This document shows, piece by piece, positions 8,288 to 17,913 of a stretch of 64,000 nucleotides of DNA. Position 1 is the stretch's first letter, and each line of letters begins with the position of its first letter. Position numbers and translations under genes: made by a program. A model generated the notes under the pieces. That model was not told the origin of the DNA. It saw only the letters and a list, made by a program, of their open reading frames with translations, and did not search any database. Location: NCBI GenBank assembly GCA_019118445.1, contig DWYY01000003.1:1-64000 (forward strand). Direction: 5' to 3'. Source of the DNA: Candidatus Eisenbergiella merdipullorum. GTDB taxonomy: Bacteria; Bacillota; Clostridia; Lachnospirales; Lachnospiraceae.

Positions 8288-9501
8288 CGACGTCTCCTTT
8301 TCTTTTCCAGGTAGTTCAGGCGCTCGGACGCTGCCAGCATGAGAAGGGCAAACAGGAACAGATATCCCGCAAATAATCCGATTCCCCAAACGGAGGAAAG
8401 GACCCCGAACAGCGGCGGCATCAGCGTAGTTCCCACATAGGCACAGGCCATCTGGATTCCGATGATCGCCTGAGAATTCTCCCTTCCGAAATGATCCGGC
8501 GTGGCATGGATAATGGAAGGATAAATGGGCGCGCAGCCGAAACCGATGACGATCAGTCCCGCCAGAGCCAACTGGTCCATTTGTACAGGAACAGCGACCA
8601 GCACAATTCCCAGGAAAACCACCAGCGTCCCAAGGCGGATCATCCGCTTATCCCCCATACGGTCCGCCACAAAACCGCACAGGAAGCGTCCCGCCGTGAT
8701 TCCGATGCAGAACATGGAAGCGAATCTGGCCGCCACGGATGCATCGATTCCGCGAGACTGCACAAGAAAGCTGCTGGCCCAGAGCATCGTGGTCTGTTCC
8801 AGCGCGCAGTAGGAGAAAAAGGCGATCAGCACCAGCCATACGCCGCGGATCTGAAGAGCCTGCAGAAGCGTCAGAGGTTTTGCGCTCTCCACCGCAGGTG
8901 TGCCTTCCGCTGCCGCTTCCTTCACCGCCCTGACAGCCGCCTGCTGCGAAAGGTGCGCTTTTTTCCAGACCGACAGGCTGAGAAACAGAACTGCCGTAAG
9001 CCCAAGCTGCAGAAGAGAAACGGTACGGTAGCCCTGCTGCCAGCCAAGTCCCCCCATCAGGCTATGACTCATGATATAGGGGCTGATGATGGTGCCAACG
9101 CCCCAGAAGCAGTGCAGCCAGCTCATATCCCGGGAGGAATAGTGAAGGGCAACATAGTTATTCAGTGCCGCGTCCACAGCTCCCGCTCCCAGCCCATAGG
9201 GGATGGCCCAGAGACACAGCATCCAGAATTCGCTGGAGATGGAAAAACCGAAAAGAGCGGCAGCCGTCATCAGAACGCTGACTGCAGTGACAGGTCCGGC
9301 TCCGAATTTTCTCGTCAGCCAGTCAGAAAAAAGGCTGGAAATAATGGTTCCCGCTGAAATGATCATGGTGACAAGCCCGGCCCAGGAAACCGGAACGCCG
9401 AGCATCTCATGCATCACGGGCCAGGCGGATCCCAGAAGGGAATCCGGAAGACCAAGACTGATGAAAGCGGCATAAATGATCACAAGCAAAAGCGAATACA
9501 T
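8284..9501 (-). CDS. MFS transporter
   Basis: A 405-residue protein starting at ATG 9501 (MYSLLLVIIYAAF) behind GAGGAAATA; the tracked ORF runs 29 codons too far upstream. It has 12 predicted membrane helices, the loop 2-3 signature 'SDWLTRKFGAGPV' and a matching 'ADRMGDKRMIRLG' in the second half. The N-terminal 'FISLGLPDSLLGSAWP' resembles the FucP/Bsc6-like sugar MFS branch, which suggests a sugar or small-molecule importer, but the substrate is not assignable. It is the first gene of the operon MFS > RluA > O-antigen ligase > AI-2E. Confidence 0.88.
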   Translation of the reverse strand: MYSLLLVIIYAAFISLGLPDSLLGSAWPVMHEMLGVPVSWAGLVTMIISAGTIISSLFSDWLTRKFGAGPVTAVSVLMTAAALFGFSISSEFWMLCLWAIPYGLGAGAVDAALNNYVALHYSSRDMSWLHCFWGVGTIISPYIMSHSLMGGLGWQQGYRTVSLLQLGLTAVLFLSLSVWKKAHLSQQAAVRAVKEAAAEGTPAVESAKPLTLLQALQIRGVWLVLIAFFSYCALEQTTMLWASSFLVQSRGIDASVAARFASMFCIGITAGRFLCGFVADRMGDKRMIRLGTLVVFLGIVLVAVPVQMDQLALAGLIVIGFGCAPIYPSIIHATPDHFGRENSQAIIGIQMACAYVGTTLMPPLFGVLSSVWGIGLFAGYLFLFALLMLAASERLNYLEKKRRRR

Positions 9502-9606
9502 GGGTATTTCCTCATTTCCGGCAACAATAACTTCTGCATGGCAGAGACGTTTCCGGAAATAGATTATCATATGCAGTGCAAAATGCAAGAGAAAATTCGT
9601 TTTTCT

Positions 9607-10953
9607 CTACCCTTCATTCCACCCGCCGATCCTGGTCAGGATGATTTCCGGATATCCGTACAGGCTGGCCGGATAATTGCGCAGATTGCCCGTGTTGGAG
9701 TCCACCAGGTAATCCACCACCTCGCCCTGCGGGTCCGTCACCGCAGAGGCGATCACCACCGTATGTCCCCAGTCACCGTCAATCCCCATGTGGAGCAGAT
9801 CGCCGGGTTCACCGGAAAAATAGGGGGCTTCTGTCTCAGCAGTCAGGCCGTATCCGGTGTTGGCCGCCGCATATTCCACAAACTGGTCCACGCCGGTCCA
9901 GGAACTGGAACGGCCCTGTGCGCCCGGACCATTAGATACCTCGTCCGAGTACCATTTCCATACCGCGTCTCCATAAATATCCATGGGAATCCCTCCCGCC
10001 AGAAGAACCTGGGAGGCATAATTCTGGCAGTTGCCGCCGCTTCCGGCATAGTCGGGCCACGCATCGTTCCGCTCGTCCACATACCTGTCCGCATAGGCCG
10101 CAGCAGCCTGTCTGTCATACGGATTCTGCGCCTGCAGTTCCTCCGGCTCCCTGTCCCGGTCCGCCTGTCTGGCAAGCTGCGCCTCCTGTGCCCGCTCCAG
10201 ATACTCCGGAACCGCCTGCGCGTACCGGAGCGCGGCCTCCTCTCCGCCTCCTTCGCTCCAGAGCATCATATAAACCGCATCAAACATCATATGGCTTCTG
10301 ATCTTCCACGTCCCGTCCACTTCCTCCAGTTCAAACTGCTGAAAGCCTCCGTACCGTTCGGAAGCGGTTTCCGGGTTCTGGTTAAAATTCTGCACACTGT
10401 CCTCTCTTGCGAAGATATGCACGGAGCCGTCCTCCTGCTGCGTGATCTCGCTCAGGGTCAGGACATAGCTCCATGAGGCCAGCGTATAGTCCGCATCCTG
10501 CATCTGCCTCAGGCTGATCTGAAAATCAATGGCACTGTCCGCAAGCTCCGCCTGTTCTCCGTCTGAAAAAAGGGAAGTAATTTTCTCCTCCGGCTCAAAG
10601 TCCTCCAGGGACGCGAAATAAAGGTTCATGTAATCCAGAATGAGCCGCTCCTGCTCCTCCTCCAGCGGCTGAAGGCCGGAAGCATAAAGAAGCTCCCCGT
10701 TTCCCCGCATAGCGGGACCGGCACCGCCCCTATCCGACGCGGCCGATTCCGTCATACCATCCACTTCCGTCTCTACAGCTGTGCTTTCCGATTCCGTGCC
10801 CGCCTGCCAGCCGGATTCTGCCGTCTGTATACCCGCATCTGCCGGAGCCTGCGCCTCTCTCGCTGTGCCTTTCATGCTTCCGCAGCCGGTCAGCCCCAGC
10901 AGAAGCGCCAGGCAGACAGCGGCTCCTATCCGGCGTCCTTTTTTCCCATTCAT
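9607..10953 (-). CDS. secreted lipoprotein with C-terminal amidase (Amidase_6) domain
   Basis: A 448-residue lipoprotein. I start it at ATG 10953, behind AAAGGAGGAGAG, because this gives a signal peptide with lipobox LTGC (Cys at ~22); the tracked ORF start overlaps the upstream gene. A low-complexity Ala/Glu/Ser linker and a variable middle domain (~90-250) lead to a C-terminal amidase domain (~290-448) with 'GNCQNYASQVLLAGG' carrying the likely catalytic Cys and 'WGHTVVI' the likely His. Related domains occur in clostridial spore and wall proteins. It is the last gene of the two-component/MoxR/DUF58/transglutaminase operon, 86 bp downstream of the transglutaminase, and probably acts outside the membrane on wall peptide or protein. 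Confidence 0.85.
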   Translation of the reverse strand: MNGKKGRRIGAAVCLALLLGLTGCGSMKGTAREAQAPADAGIQTAESGWQAGTESESTAVETEVDGMTESAASDRGGAGPAMRGNGELLYASGLQPLEEEQERLILDYMNLYFASLEDFEPEEKITSLFSDGEQAELADSAIDFQISLRQMQDADYTLASWSYVLTLSEITQQEDGSVHIFAREDSVQNFNQNPETASERYGGFQQFELEEVDGTWKIRSHMMFDAVYMMLWSEGGGEEAALRYAQAVPEYLERAQEAQLARQADRDREPEELQAQNPYDRQAAAAYADRYVDERNDAWPDYAGSGGNCQNYASQVLLAGGIPMDIYGDAVWKWYSDEVSNGPGAQGRSSSWTGVDQFVEYAAANTGYGLTAETEAPYFSGEPGDLLHMGIDGDWGHTVVIASAVTDPQGEVVDYLVDSNTGNLRNYPASLYGYPEIILTRIGGWNEG

Positions 10954-11039
10954 CTTGATCTTCTCTCCTCCTTTGTCTCTTGCTTCTTTCGTCAGGCAGA
11001 GGGAAAGGCCCGTGCAGCGGCACGCGATCCTCTTTTTTC

Positions 11040-13403
11040 TCATGCAAACGCCTTTATATACCGGAAAACCATCCTTTTCTTCCACCCAAGTTCCTGATAC
11101 AGCGTATCCGCCGCGCGCACATATGTTTTTCTGACGAATTCCTCCTCCGCTTCTTCCGGCCGTTTCGCCCCGTAAGCAGCCCTTTCCACGATCTTTTGCA
11201 GCCTTACGGCATCCGCGGCGGAAAGGCCGCAGACGGCGGCCAGCTTTTCCGGGAAATCCTCCTGCGTTCCATCGTATTCCGCCAGGTATCCGCAGAAATG
11301 CAGCATCTCAAGCAGTCTGTCAAAGATGCGCCTGCATCCTGCCGTCTCCATTTTTTCCCGGATCCGCAGCCTCCTGTAATCGAGAAACAGAGGCAGCAAA
11401 AGCAGCGTATACACCATGCAGGCGGCAGACACATGCAAGGCTGTCCTGTGTTCTGACAGAAAAGAGGAAAGCTGTTCCAGCCGATCCACATTCCCTCCCG
11501 TCCTTCCGGATGTCCCGGTTCCGGATCCGTTTCCGGAAAGACTAGGGATGCTCATATCCCAGCCATGCTCCGACATCAGATGTCCCAACTGTTCAGACTG
11601 AACTCCCGGATAGGAGGCGGCCGCCGCTCTTCCGTCCACAGGAGTCACCTCCACGGGGGTCCAGCCGTAATCCTTCAGGAAGATTTCCACCCATGCATGC
11701 GCCTGTTCATCCGTTGCCTCGGCTTCCCAGCTTCCATCTTCCTTCTGCACAAAAGCGGACGGAGGCAAGGCATAGCCGGAAGCATATCTTGCCGGGATCC
11801 CATACAGGCGGTACATCAGCGTTGCCGCGGCCGCATAATGCACACAGTAGCCCCGTTTTCCCTCAAACAGAAAGTATTCCACCACATCCTCATTTAACGG
11901 CGCACGTCCGGGCGTCAGCGTATAGGTGGTATTGCTCTGCAGGGTGTACAGGATGAATGCCGTTATCTCATCCAGCCCCTCCATCGGATTTTCCTCCACC
12001 AGAGCCGTCAGACGGGGCAGAAGCTCTACTGGTACCTGCGTGTAGACGTTTTGGGCCTCCTCTATGTAGGCCGTTTCAACCTGTCGGTACCAGTTCATCA
12101 ATGTCACAAAGTCTTCCGGGATCTCTCCCTCCCCGATCCTCATATCCTGCTGTTCATAATATCGGAAAAAGTAACCATCCTCCATGCTGTCCGGAAAGAT
12201 CAGGCGCGCGCCTCTCTGACTGTAATAGGGGATATAGGTATTGTCGTAGTTCCCGCTGGCATGAAAGATCCGCAGGAACCGGGACAGGGGCATTTCTTCC
12301 TGATATACGCTCTCATTCATCACATAGTACATGCTGTAATACATGCCGCCGATCATATAGGCCCATTCTCCCCAGTGCAGACGCTCCGCCATCTGCTCAA
12401 ACAAAGCCTCATCGTTGGCAGGGATCCAGTTGCCGCCCACATATTTTCCGCCGCCGAAGCCCTTCAGATACAATGTCTGCGTGGGTTTCGCATCTATCCG
12501 CAGGACGAGCTGCACTGTCCCCGTCCGATAATTATTTCCTCTGCTTATCCTTCCATCCGCCAAAGACTCATCCGCCATTCCCGTAATGCTCCTGAAGGTA
12601 CGTGTCAGATATCCTTCCGCATCATATACCAGTCCGTAAAGCTCCTGCTCATGGAGCAGGACGGGAACGGCGGCAGCCAGTATCACTGCGCCGAAAAGCC
12701 CGGCAGCAGCCGCACAGGCCCTGAGCGACAGCCGCGTCTGTCCCATACCGGAAAGAGACCGGCTGCCCCTTCCCCTCGCGGTATGACGGATCACCTGAAA
12801 AGCAATTTGGAACAGCAGAAGAAGCGGATAACAGGCAAGACGTGCGGCACGGATTCCGGACAGAACCCCCCTTCCTTCTTCCCGGATCCCCAGCATGGGC
12901 AGGATCAGGAGCGGCAGAGAAGTCAGGACCAGACAGATACCATGTTTTTCCATCACGCATTCCATCAGGAAAAGGAAAATGGTCAGAATGGCTGCTGCCA
13001 GGACCATCGTATGCGTAATATCCACCGCCTCCCCGTTCGTTCCCGCCGCCATCCGAGAAAGCATTTCCCCCAACTGATCGCAGATCGCATCCCGGAATCC
13101 AAACACATACAGAGCGCCCGCCGGAAGAGTAGCGGACAGGACCAGATAAAACAGCTTTTTCCTCCTGTTCCAGGTAAACCACAGCGTCCAGCCGAGAAGT
13201 CCCGCGGCAGGATAAACGATCAGGCTGTTCATGCGCACGCCATCCAGGGAATGCACGAACAGAAGCAGGCCGGATACACCCGCAAGGAAAAAAGCCAGCT
13301 CCGCCAGGGAACCGCTTTCTTCTCTTTTTTCTTCCTGTTTTCCGCCTCTGATCTCAATACCGTCCATATATCCGCCGTCCTCTTTCTCCTTTCTGCCCAT
13401 CAT
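11040..13403 (-). CDS. membrane-anchored transglutaminase-like protein (TgpA/YebA type)
   Basis: A 787-residue protein. About six membrane helices (~35-270) are followed by an extracellular region with the transglutaminase core: 'RGYCVHYAAAATLMYRLYGI' (Cys ~518), 'EQAHAWVEIF' (His ~567) and a downstream Asp in the 'GWTPVEVTP' block. One more helix (~680) and a DUF4129-like cytoplasmic tail follow. This is the standard partner of MoxR and DUF58 genes. Such enzymes are thought to process or crosslink proteins at the cell surface. ATG 13403 has only a weak ribosome site; ATG 13367 (MDGIEIRGG) lies behind a purine-rich run and is an alternative. Confidence 0.88.
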   Translation of the reverse strand: MMGRKEKEDGGYMDGIEIRGGKQEEKREESGSLAELAFFLAGVSGLLLFVHSLDGVRMNSLIVYPAAGLLGWTLWFTWNRRKKLFYLVLSATLPAGALYVFGFRDAICDQLGEMLSRMAAGTNGEAVDITHTMVLAAAILTIFLFLMECVMEKHGICLVLTSLPLLILPMLGIREEGRGVLSGIRAARLACYPLLLLFQIAFQVIRHTARGRGSRSLSGMGQTRLSLRACAAAAGLFGAVILAAAVPVLLHEQELYGLVYDAEGYLTRTFRSITGMADESLADGRISRGNNYRTGTVQLVLRIDAKPTQTLYLKGFGGGKYVGGNWIPANDEALFEQMAERLHWGEWAYMIGGMYYSMYYVMNESVYQEEMPLSRFLRIFHASGNYDNTYIPYYSQRGARLIFPDSMEDGYFFRYYEQQDMRIGEGEIPEDFVTLMNWYRQVETAYIEEAQNVYTQVPVELLPRLTALVEENPMEGLDEITAFILYTLQSNTTYTLTPGRAPLNEDVVEYFLFEGKRGYCVHYAAAATLMYRLYGIPARYASGYALPPSAFVQKEDGSWEAEATDEQAHAWVEIFLKDYGWTPVEVTPVDGRAAAASYPGVQSEQLGHLMSEHGWDMSIPSLSGNGSGTGTSGRTGGNVDRLEQLSSFLSEHRTALHVSAACMVYTLLLLPLFLDYRRLRIREKMETAGCRRIFDRLLEMLHFCGYLAEYDGTQEDFPEKLAAVCGLSAADAVRLQKIVERAAYGAKRPEEAEEEFVRKTYVRAADTLYQELGWKKRMVFRYIKAFA

Positions 13404-13416
13404 CCGTTTCCGGCTC

Positions 13417-14541
13417 TCAGAGGGGGAAAGTCATTTCCTCCATCTCCTGTTCCAGCCCCTGCACGGAAAACCGTCGGATCAGCTTTCCATTCTGGTACAG
13501 AGCAAGATCCGATGTCAGACAGAATCCCTCAGTTCCATATTCCGGATCCGCCTCTTTCTCCGATCCGGCCTGCGCCTGCCCGTCCGGGAATCCGTCTCTG
13601 TACAGAAGCAGCAGCAGTTCTCTGCAACCTTCCTGATCGGAAATGGGATAGCTGACCACTCTGCCCTTCTCTGCATCCTTCCAGTGCACCTCCGGCCGGA
13701 CTCCCTGCTTCAGAAGTCCCAGCAGCAGTGCCGACAGGAGTTCATAGAAAGCATCCTGCCTCTCCAGCAATGTCTCCTCCCTTTTCTTTCGCCGCATTCC
13801 CTTCTTTTTCGGGCCGGACTGTCCCCTTATCAGAAATACATCCGCCGTTTCTTCCGTCTCCCGTTCATATTCACGGATCCAGAGAGTATCCGTCCTGGCG
13901 CTTTGATTCCAGTGGATGTATCTGCTGAGGTCGCCCATCCGATATTCCCGGATCTGACGGATCTCATCATGGCTGTCACCGCGCCCCGCCAGAGCCTGAC
14001 TCTGTTCCGGCTCCCCATACGCGTTTCCGCAGGAAACCGGTATCATGAGCAGCATTCCGGAGTTTGGAAAAACCGCTGCCGTGATCTCTTCCCGTATCCG
14101 CTTTCCCGAGAAAAAAAGAGAAAGATAATCGTATACCCTGAGCCGCTCCAGTCTGATCCTCATCAGCCCGCAGTGCCCGGCGAACACACGGAAGTACAGG
14201 ATATTTTCTCCCCTGTCACATCCGCCGTACAACACCGCCCTGTGCGCCTCTGTCTGCGTACCGTCATACCATGCGCGGATGCGCAGGCCAAACCGGCTGA
14301 CAGGAAGCCGGCCTTTATTCCTGATACGGATCTCACATTCCAGCTCCGTGTCTTTTTCCGCCGTCCCGCTCCTTCTTGCCGGTTCCAGATGAAGATGCTT
14401 TCTGAAATACAGGGTCAGGCAGAACAGAAAAGGCAGGATCAGGATTTCCGCTGCGCTCAGTACCAGAAGCGGCGGATATCGATACAATCCGGCAATACTA
14501 AATGAAAATATGATAAAAAGGAGAAAAACCGCCCTTTTCAT
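13417..14541 (-). CDS. DUF58 domain-containing membrane protein
   Basis: A 374-residue protein. Two N-terminal helices and a beta-rich segment lead to the DUF58 hallmark 'YRMGDLSRYIHWNQSART', followed by a von Willebrand A-like region. DUF58 proteins are almost always encoded beside MoxR ATPases and are thought to be remodelled by them. ATG 14541 follows GGGGAGAGGAG. It overlaps the MoxR stop by 4 bp (ATGA) and is followed after 13 bp by the transglutaminase, so the three are translationally linked. It is a close fit to the family; a biochemical role is not established. Confidence 0.9.
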   Translation of the reverse strand: MKRAVFLLFIIFSFSIAGLYRYPPLLVLSAAEILILPFLFCLTLYFRKHLHLEPARRSGTAEKDTELECEIRIRNKGRLPVSRFGLRIRAWYDGTQTEAHRAVLYGGCDRGENILYFRVFAGHCGLMRIRLERLRVYDYLSLFFSGKRIREEITAAVFPNSGMLLMIPVSCGNAYGEPEQSQALAGRGDSHDEIRQIREYRMGDLSRYIHWNQSARTDTLWIREYERETEETADVFLIRGQSGPKKKGMRRKKREETLLERQDAFYELLSALLLGLLKQGVRPEVHWKDAEKGRVVSYPISDQEGCRELLLLLYRDGFPDGQAQAGSEKEADPEYGTEGFCLTSDLALYQNGKLIRRFSVQGLEQEMEEMTFPL

Positions 14542-15521
14542 CGGCTCCTCTCCCCCATTGGCGGCCTATCTGTATTTTTCATGATATCCTGGATGATCTG
14601 CTCTTTTTTCATATTTTCCATCATTGCGGGCCTATTGACGACGATCCGGTGCATGATCACATAAGGAAACTGCCTTTCCACATCCGCAGGCGTTGCATAG
14701 TCGCGCCCTTCCAGCCACGCGGAGGCCTTTACCATCCTCACCATTGCGATGGTCGCCCTCGGGCTGGCTCCTCTTTCCACATAAGGATGGCTTCTGGTGG
14801 AGATCACCAGCTTCAGGATATATTCATAAACGGCATCGCTGATATAAACGCTATGGACCGCGCTCTGCATGGAAAGCAGCGTCTCCCGGTCTAAGACCGG
14901 CAGGGCCAGCAGCGTCCGTTCTTCCTCCCCGACGCCCTTCGCCAGGGCGAGCTCGCTCTCCCAGTCCGGATAGCCCAGGGTCATCGTGATCATGAAACGG
15001 TCCACCTGCGCTTCCGGCAGAAGCTGGGTTCCCATGCTCCCCGCAGGATTTTCCGTCGCGATCACCAGAAACGGCCGGGGCACCTCTCTTGTCACTCCTT
15101 CCGCCGTCACCCTGCGTTCCTCCATCACTTCCAAAAGCGCCGACTGTGTTCTCGGGGAAGTCCTGTTGATCTCATCTGCCAGAAGCAGATTGCAGAAAAC
15201 ACAGCCGGGTTGATAGACGAACCTCTCTTCCTCACGGCGGTAAACGGAAAAGCCGGTCAGATCTGACGGCATCACATCAGGCGTGAACTGGATCCGCCTG
15301 TATTCCAGCCCCAGCACTCTGGAAAATGCTACGGCAAGCGTTGTTTTTCCCACACCGGGGATGTCCTCCAAAAGAATATGGCCGTTCGCCAGGATCGCTG
15401 TCATGACTTCCGAGATTTCTTTTTCCTTGCCCAGTATAACGCGGCATACCTGCGCCACAGCTTCCTGTGCCTTTTCCTGATCTGATGTCAATCGTTCCAC
15501 CTCCGTCTGGATGAGGTCCAT
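14538..15521 (-). CDS. MoxR-family AAA+ ATPase
   Basis: A 327-residue AAA+ protein. It has Walker A GVGKTTLA, Walker B LLLADEINR, a sensor-1 'IATENPAG' and 'LPEAQVDRF' box 7, all standard for MoxR. MoxR ATPases act as chaperones that insert or mature cofactor- or envelope-linked proteins. I prefer ATG 15521 (MDLIQTEVERL) with AGGAT upstream. The tracked start is a GTG at 15551 that would overlap the kinase by 26 bp and has its GGGAG only 2 bases away. With ATG 15521 the gene begins 4 bp after the kinase stop, so kinase and ATPase are tightly coupled. Confidence 0.9.
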   Translation of the reverse strand: MDLIQTEVERLTSDQEKAQEAVAQVCRVILGKEKEISEVMTAILANGHILLEDIPGVGKTTLAVAFSRVLGLEYRRIQFTPDVMPSDLTGFSVYRREEERFVYQPGCVFCNLLLADEINRTSPRTQSALLEVMEERRVTAEGVTREVPRPFLVIATENPAGSMGTQLLPEAQVDRFMITMTLGYPDWESELALAKGVGEEERTLLALPVLDRETLLSMQSAVHSVYISDAVYEYILKLVISTRSHPYVERGASPRATIAMVRMVKASAWLEGRDYATPADVERQFPYVIMHRIVVNRPAMMENMKKEQIIQDIMKNTDRPPMGERSR

Positions 15522-15525
15522 ACTT

Positions 15526-17043
15526 TTATCCTGCCTGATCTGACTGCGCACGGCTCCCTTTTGGAGAATAGCGGAACCAGAAAATATTCAGCCCGTCCCG
15601 GCAGTCCACTCCATACTCCATTCCATGGGCCTGCAGGATCGTGCTGACGATGGAAAGACCCAGCCCCGTTCCCTCATGGCGTCCGCCCTGATGCTGGCTG
15701 CGCTGATATCTCTCCCAGATCAGTTCCCGCTCTTCCTCCGGAATGGCCTCTCCGGGATTCTTTACCCGAACCGTGCTCTGCCCGTCTTTTTTCTCGATCT
15801 CCACCGTGATCTCCATCCCGTCCTTTGTGTGGTTCACCGCATTGTACAGAAGGTTTCGTACCACCTGGCTGATCTTCAGCGCGTCCACATACGCCGCTAT
15901 CTCCCTTTCCGGCGCATCCAGATGAAGAGTGATCTGATGCTCTGCCGCGCTCTGCTCGCACAGAAGCACCTCCGAATCCACGATCTCTACCAGATTGTAC
16001 CAGTCTCTGCGAAGCTGCAGATATCCTGCCTGAAGCTGAGAATAGTCAAGGATATCGCTCACCATCTCGCTCATGCGGTGGGATTCCCTGATGATCAGAT
16101 CCAGATCTTCCTCTCTTTTCTCCCGGTCCTTCCAGTGAATGTCCCGCACCATCTCCGCATAGCCGCTGATCAGCGCCAGAGGGGAACGCAGCTCATGGGA
16201 CACGTTCGCGATGACTTCCTTGCGCAGATCGTCCACCCGCTGAAGCGCACGGCCAAGCTGCCTGACAGACTCCGCAAGCTGTCCGATCTCGTCCTTTCTG
16301 ACCAGATCCGGCTCTGCTGTCAGATCTCCCTTGGCAAGCTCATCCACCGTTCCCTTGATGATATGGATCGGCTTCGTAAAGCTTTTGGAAAGCAGCGCCG
16401 CCAGCACGGCGGAGACAATGCTTAAAAGGATGCTGAACGTCACGAGCTGCTTCCGGTTCATATCCAGCACCTCATACAACTCTGTAAAGGAATGGTACAG
16501 GATCACATAGGCGTCCTGTCCCTCATACTTCACTGGGATGCCCATTTCGTAGGAATACAGACGTCCATCCTTTCTTTTTTCCCGGGTATAGCTCTCTCTC
16601 TCCAGAACGCTCGCATAGGAATCACTGTTCTGAATATCCTGCCATACCGTGATCTCCTGGGAATCGCTCTCCAGGTTGATGGGCAGGCCATAGCTGTACA
16701 TCGCCGTCAGCCCTCCTTTCCCGTCCACAAGAAGCAGCTTTCCATCCGCCGCCTTGCTCAGATAGGGGATCAGATTCTCATTTTCAGCCAGGTCATCCGT
16801 CATCAGCTCCTCCATGATGGGATCCAGCCTGTCCTGGATGCCGTCCACGGCCATGTTCACATAATTTCTCTCCATGATCAGCACCTGGATCAGCCACATC
16901 AGAATGACTGTGAAAACCACCAGGACCATCATGATGAGCCAGAGACGCACCGCCATTCTGGAGTAAAAGGGGATCTTCCTTGAATCTGAGGGCTGCCCGC
17001 GGCGCGCGTCCCCCGTTGTTTTTTCAGGATTCTTTGTATTCAA
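15526..17043 (-). CDS. membrane sensor histidine kinase
   Basis: A 505-residue kinase. A first helix (~31-53) and a second (~200-220) enclose a ~145-residue extracellular sensor domain. HAMP follows at ~220-270, then the HisKA box 'NVSHELRSPLALISGY' with His283 as the phosphorylation site, and a HATPase domain with N-box 'VVRNLLYNAVNHT' and G-box 'GTGLGLSIV'. It overlaps the upstream response regulator by 20 bp and leads directly into MoxR. It should phosphorylate that regulator in response to an envelope or extracellular cue; the ligand is unknown. Confidence 0.93.
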   Translation of the reverse strand: MNTKNPEKTTGDARRGQPSDSRKIPFYSRMAVRLWLIMMVLVVFTVILMWLIQVLIMERNYVNMAVDGIQDRLDPIMEELMTDDLAENENLIPYLSKAADGKLLLVDGKGGLTAMYSYGLPINLESDSQEITVWQDIQNSDSYASVLERESYTREKRKDGRLYSYEMGIPVKYEGQDAYVILYHSFTELYEVLDMNRKQLVTFSILLSIVSAVLAALLSKSFTKPIHIIKGTVDELAKGDLTAEPDLVRKDEIGQLAESVRQLGRALQRVDDLRKEVIANVSHELRSPLALISGYAEMVRDIHWKDREKREEDLDLIIRESHRMSEMVSDILDYSQLQAGYLQLRRDWYNLVEIVDSEVLLCEQSAAEHQITLHLDAPEREIAAYVDALKISQVVRNLLYNAVNHTKDGMEITVEIEKKDGQSTVRVKNPGEAIPEEERELIWERYQRSQHQGGRHEGTGLGLSIVSTILQAHGMEYGVDCRDGLNIFWFRYSPKGSRAQSDQAG

Positions 17044-17695
17044 ATTTATATCCTACCCCCCATACTGTCTGGATCAGCCTCCGGTACTCGCCAAGATGCT
17101 CCCGCAGCGATTTGATATGCGTATCCACCGTCCGGGTATCTCCGTAATATTCATACCCCCAGACCGATTCCAGAAGCTGTTCCCGCTTCAGCACGATGTG
17201 CTCATTATGCGCCAGCTTCACCAGAAGATCGAATTCTTTAGGCGGCAGGGAGATCGTCCTATCCCCAGCCTTTACCAGCCGCTCCGCCGTCTGAATACAG
17301 AAATCACCGAAACGCAGCGTGGCACCGGCTGCGTTTCCCGTCCGCTTCAGCACGGCGTTCACCCGTGCCATCAGCTCCTTAGGGCTGAACGGCTTCGACA
17401 CATAATCGTCCGCTCCCAGATTAAAACCGAACAGTTTGTCATACTCCTCGCTTCTGGCCGTCAGCATGATCACCGGCACCTGCGAATGCTCCCGGATCCT
17501 GGACAGCGCTTCAAACCCATCCGTTCCCGGCATCATCACATCCAGGATCACGATATCAAATTCCGTCTGCTCCGTATTTCTTACCGCTCCTTCCGCATCC
17601 TCCGCTTCCGTACACTGAAAATCCTCCAGCTCCGCATACGTCCGCACCAGCTTACGCAGATGAGCGTCATCATCCACAATCAGCATTTTTTTCAT
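17024..17695 (-). CDS. OmpR/PhoB-type response regulator
   Basis: A 223-residue regulator. The receiver domain holds acidic residues VDDD at 8-10, the phospho-acceptor Asp52 in 'ILDVMMPGTDG', Thr79 and Lys101 in 'SKPFSPKE'. The C-terminal winged helix has 'KEFDLLVKLAHNE' and 'YGDTRTVDTHIKSLREHL'. It is the first gene of the six-gene minus-strand operon and partner of the adjacent kinase. It is expected to control this operon or envelope genes elsewhere. ATG 17695 follows a purine-rich AGAAAGAGAGAG run. Confidence 0.93.
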   Translation of the reverse strand: MKKMLIVDDDAHLRKLVRTYAELEDFQCTEAEDAEGAVRNTEQTEFDIVILDVMMPGTDGFEALSRIREHSQVPVIMLTARSEEYDKLFGFNLGADDYVSKPFSPKELMARVNAVLKRTGNAAGATLRFGDFCIQTAERLVKAGDRTISLPPKEFDLLVKLAHNEHIVLKREQLLESVWGYEYYGDTRTVDTHIKSLREHLGEYRRLIQTVWGVGYKFEYKES

Positions 17696-17804
17696 CCGGA
17701 TCTCTCTCTTTCTTATTATTGAGTTTAAATGATTTATTTAGAAAAGGGTATCTTTAAATTGTAATAAATTTGTGAAGAATCTCTGAAAAATAAGTGGGAA
17801 AACA

Positions 17805-17840
17805 GGACGCGCCCTCAGACACTTTCCAAAGGCGCGCTCC
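17805..17840 (-). terminator. terminator-like hairpin after the flavodoxin gene
   Basis: On the minus strand GGAGCGCGCC pairs imperfectly with GGCGCGTCC, then TGTTTTCC follows. It separates the flavodoxin from the two-component operon. Confidence 0.55.
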
Positions 17841-17913
17841 CGTTCTCATAGGATTCGATTCTGTTTAAGATAAGAAAAAAGATAAAATAGTGATCTCTGA
17901 TCCCAAAGCGCCA

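Noticed and set aside
7067-8314. 415-residue plus-strand ORF
   Set aside because: Antisense to the O-antigen-ligase-like and RluA genes, Pro/Arg/Ser-rich and without motifs.
12051-13655. 534-residue plus-strand ORF
   Set aside because: It lies antisense to the transglutaminase and DUF58 genes, has low-complexity His/Pro/Arg-rich sequence and no family resemblance.
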